Assembly: GCA_947169755.1 (NCBI GenBank)
Contig: CAMVQX010000089.1
Span: 1-6,308, forward strand
DNA: 6,308 nt
Reading direction: 5' to 3'
Source of the DNA: an uncultured bacterium
Lineage (GTDB): Bacteria > Cyanobacteriota > Vampirovibrionia > Gastranaerophilales > Gastranaerophilaceae
Of this stretch, positions 5,794 through 6,308 are shown one piece after another; the stretch's first letter is position 1; the number at the start of each line of letters is the position of its first letter. The position numbers and the translations under genes are program-made. The notes beneath the pieces were generated by a model, which was not told the origin of the DNA, made no database searches, and worked only from the letters and a program-made list of their open reading frames with translations.

Positions 5794-6186
5794 CTAATAA
5801 AAGAATCCCAATAATTTTCCTCCTACGTGTTTTCTTCTAGCTCTATCTTGATCAATAATTCCAATATTAGTAGTGAGCACTATATATCCAAATTGTCTTG
5901 AAGGTAACAAGTTAGACACAGCTTTTTCATATCCATCAACACCTATATCAAATCTTGGTGAAATGACTCCACATTTATTTATTCTTCCTAATAATTCAAT
6001 CACAACTTTTCCGCCTCTTCTATCATCTACTACTTCAAAATCACCGATGTAATTCCTTTTTTGCATTAATCTAAGGAATCTTAAAACTATTTTGGAAGAA
6101 GGTCTTATTAAAACTTGTCTTTTTCCGGCTCTTTCGGCATTTAAGATCGTTTTAAGTGCGTCGCCTAATACTGATATTCGCACCAT
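5794..6186 (-). CDS. RPS15A: Eukaryotic cytosolic 40S ribosomal protein uS8 (RPS15A/RPS22), complete
   Basis: uS8 is a core protein of the small ribosomal subunit that binds helix 21 of 18S rRNA. The 130 residues equal the length of human RPS15A and yeast RPS22. Eukaryotic signatures run the whole length: MVRISVLGDALKTI at the start, GKRQVLIRPSSK (21-32), YIGDFEVVDD (46-55), GRINKCGVISPRFD (67-80), LLPSRQFGYIVLTT (93-106), and ARRKHVGGKLLGFFY at the end (116-130). Bacterial and plastid uS8 lack this SRQFG...GFFY ending, and archaeal uS8 differs there too. There is no intron. The start context is AAAATGG, with no Shine-Dalgarno site. Thirteen of 15 arginines are AGA, unlike the mixed CGN/AGA use in lepA. 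All glutamines are CAA and the frame closes with TAG. Divergent spots include IGVDGYEKAVS (81-91) and IIDQDRA (110-116). Confidence 0.95.
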   Translation of the reverse strand: MVRISVLGDALKTILNAERAGKRQVLIRPSSKIVLRFLRLMQKRNYIGDFEVVDDRRGGKVVIELLGRINKCGVISPRFDIGVDGYEKAVSNLLPSRQFGYIVLTTNIGIIDQDRARRKHVGGKLLGFFY

Positions 6187-6266
6187 TTTAAATAATTTTT
6201 AGATAATTATTTTTTATTTTTAATTTTTTTGTTTTCAAATATATTTACAAAAAAAATTTAGAAATT
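6187..6266 (-). promoter_or_regulatory. AT-rich 5' flank of the uS8 gene
   Basis: The 80 bp between the uS8 start codon and the right telomere array are almost entirely A/T with long A and T runs. Promoter and 5' untranslated region must both lie here if the segment is a complete chromosome. No distinct motif stands out beyond TATA-like stretches that are expected by composition. Confidence 0.4.
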
Positions 6267-6308
6267 GGGGATTGGGGATTGGGGATTGGGGATTGGGGAT
6301 TGGGGATT
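6267..6308. repeat. Right telomere-like array, (GGGGATT) x6, at the sequence end
   Basis: Six perfect tandem copies of GGGGATT (42 bp) run to the last base of the window. The G-rich strand points 5'->3' towards the end, as at a chromosome terminus, and is the mirror image of the array at 5664-5698. The preceding ATT (6264-6266) extends the unit by three bases before unique AT-rich sequence. The sequence may stop here because the molecule ended or because an assembler could not continue in repeat. Confidence 0.88.

Larger units (their letters stand above)
5664..6308. other. Putative complete ciliate-type nanochromosome, about 645 bp
   Basis: The segment has all the parts of a gene-sized macronuclear chromosome: a C-rich telomere array at the left end, about 95 bp of AT-rich flank, one intronless gene, about 80 bp of AT-rich flank, and a G-rich telomere array at the right end, where the window stops. 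Single-gene chromosomes capped directly by telomeres are known from several ciliate groups (for example Oxytricha, Euplotes, Nyctotherus), whose repeats are C4A4. A C4AAT heptamer differs from those and from Tetrahymena C4A2. I recall CCCCAAT-type ends in rumen entodiniomorphs, but this needs checking. The ciliate assignment is inference from architecture; the telomere-gene-telomere layout is read directly. Confidence 0.75.

Noticed and set aside
5794..6186. Horizontal transfer of a eukaryotic ribosomal protein gene into the bacterium
   Set aside because: The gene comes with both telomere-like arrays and no bacterial expression signals, and it breaks rpoD, an essential gene. A chimera is much simpler.
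5794..6186. Archaeal, plastid or bacterial uS8
   Set aside because: The SRQFGYIVLTT and ARRKHVGGKLLGFFY segments and the MVRISVL start are those of the eukaryotic cytosolic protein.
5664..6308. Cyanobacterial STRR-type CCCCAAT repeats in a bacterium related to cyanobacteria
   Set aside because: The heptamer does resemble STRR repeats. However, the two arrays are inverted, enclose a eukaryotic gene, and one ends the sequence, which fits telomeres better.

Overview
The window joins two unrelated pieces of DNA. Positions 1 to about 5666 are an ordinary low-GC bacterial chromosome segment. Positions about 5664 to 6308 look like one complete, gene-sized eukaryotic chromosome: a single cytosolic ribosomal protein gene (uS8, RPS15A/RPS22 type) between two heptanucleotide telomere-like arrays that face outwards. 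The second array ends exactly at the last base of the window.

Bacterial part, left to right: recA (minus); a small helix-turn-helix plus coiled-coil protein (minus), upstream of recA and probably co-transcribed with it; thrC, threonine synthase (plus), divergent from that pair; a secreted protein of unknown function (minus), convergent with thrC and 7 bp from it; lepA, elongation factor 4 (minus); a perfectly palindromic terminator; and the last 24 codons of a primary sigma factor gene (rpoD/sigA type, minus), which is cut off at the junction. The codons are standard bacterial. Three genes have Shine-Dalgarno sites. lepA and the secreted-protein gene have none, and instead carry a -10-like box about 6 nt before the ATG, which suggests leaderless mRNAs. 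Gene content does not fix the phylum. A host-associated low-GC lineage such as Gastranaerophilales (non-photosynthetic relatives of cyanobacteria) is a low-confidence guess.

Eukaryotic part: the left array is (AATCCCC)x5 and the right array is (GGGGATT)x6, so the G-rich strand runs 5'->3' out of both ends, as at telomeres. Between them lie about 95 bp of very AT-rich flank, an intronless 130-codon uS8 gene and about 80 bp of AT-rich flank. This is the layout of a ciliate macronuclear nanochromosome. From memory, CCCCAAT-type telomeres fit rumen entodiniomorph ciliates; this should be verified. A gut or rumen sample containing both the ciliate and its bacteria would explain the mixture.

The most economical reading is a chimeric molecule or contig. 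The sigma-factor reading frame runs straight into telomere repeat across a 4-nt shared sequence (CAAT). The junction should not be read as horizontal transfer without spanning raw reads from independent molecules.
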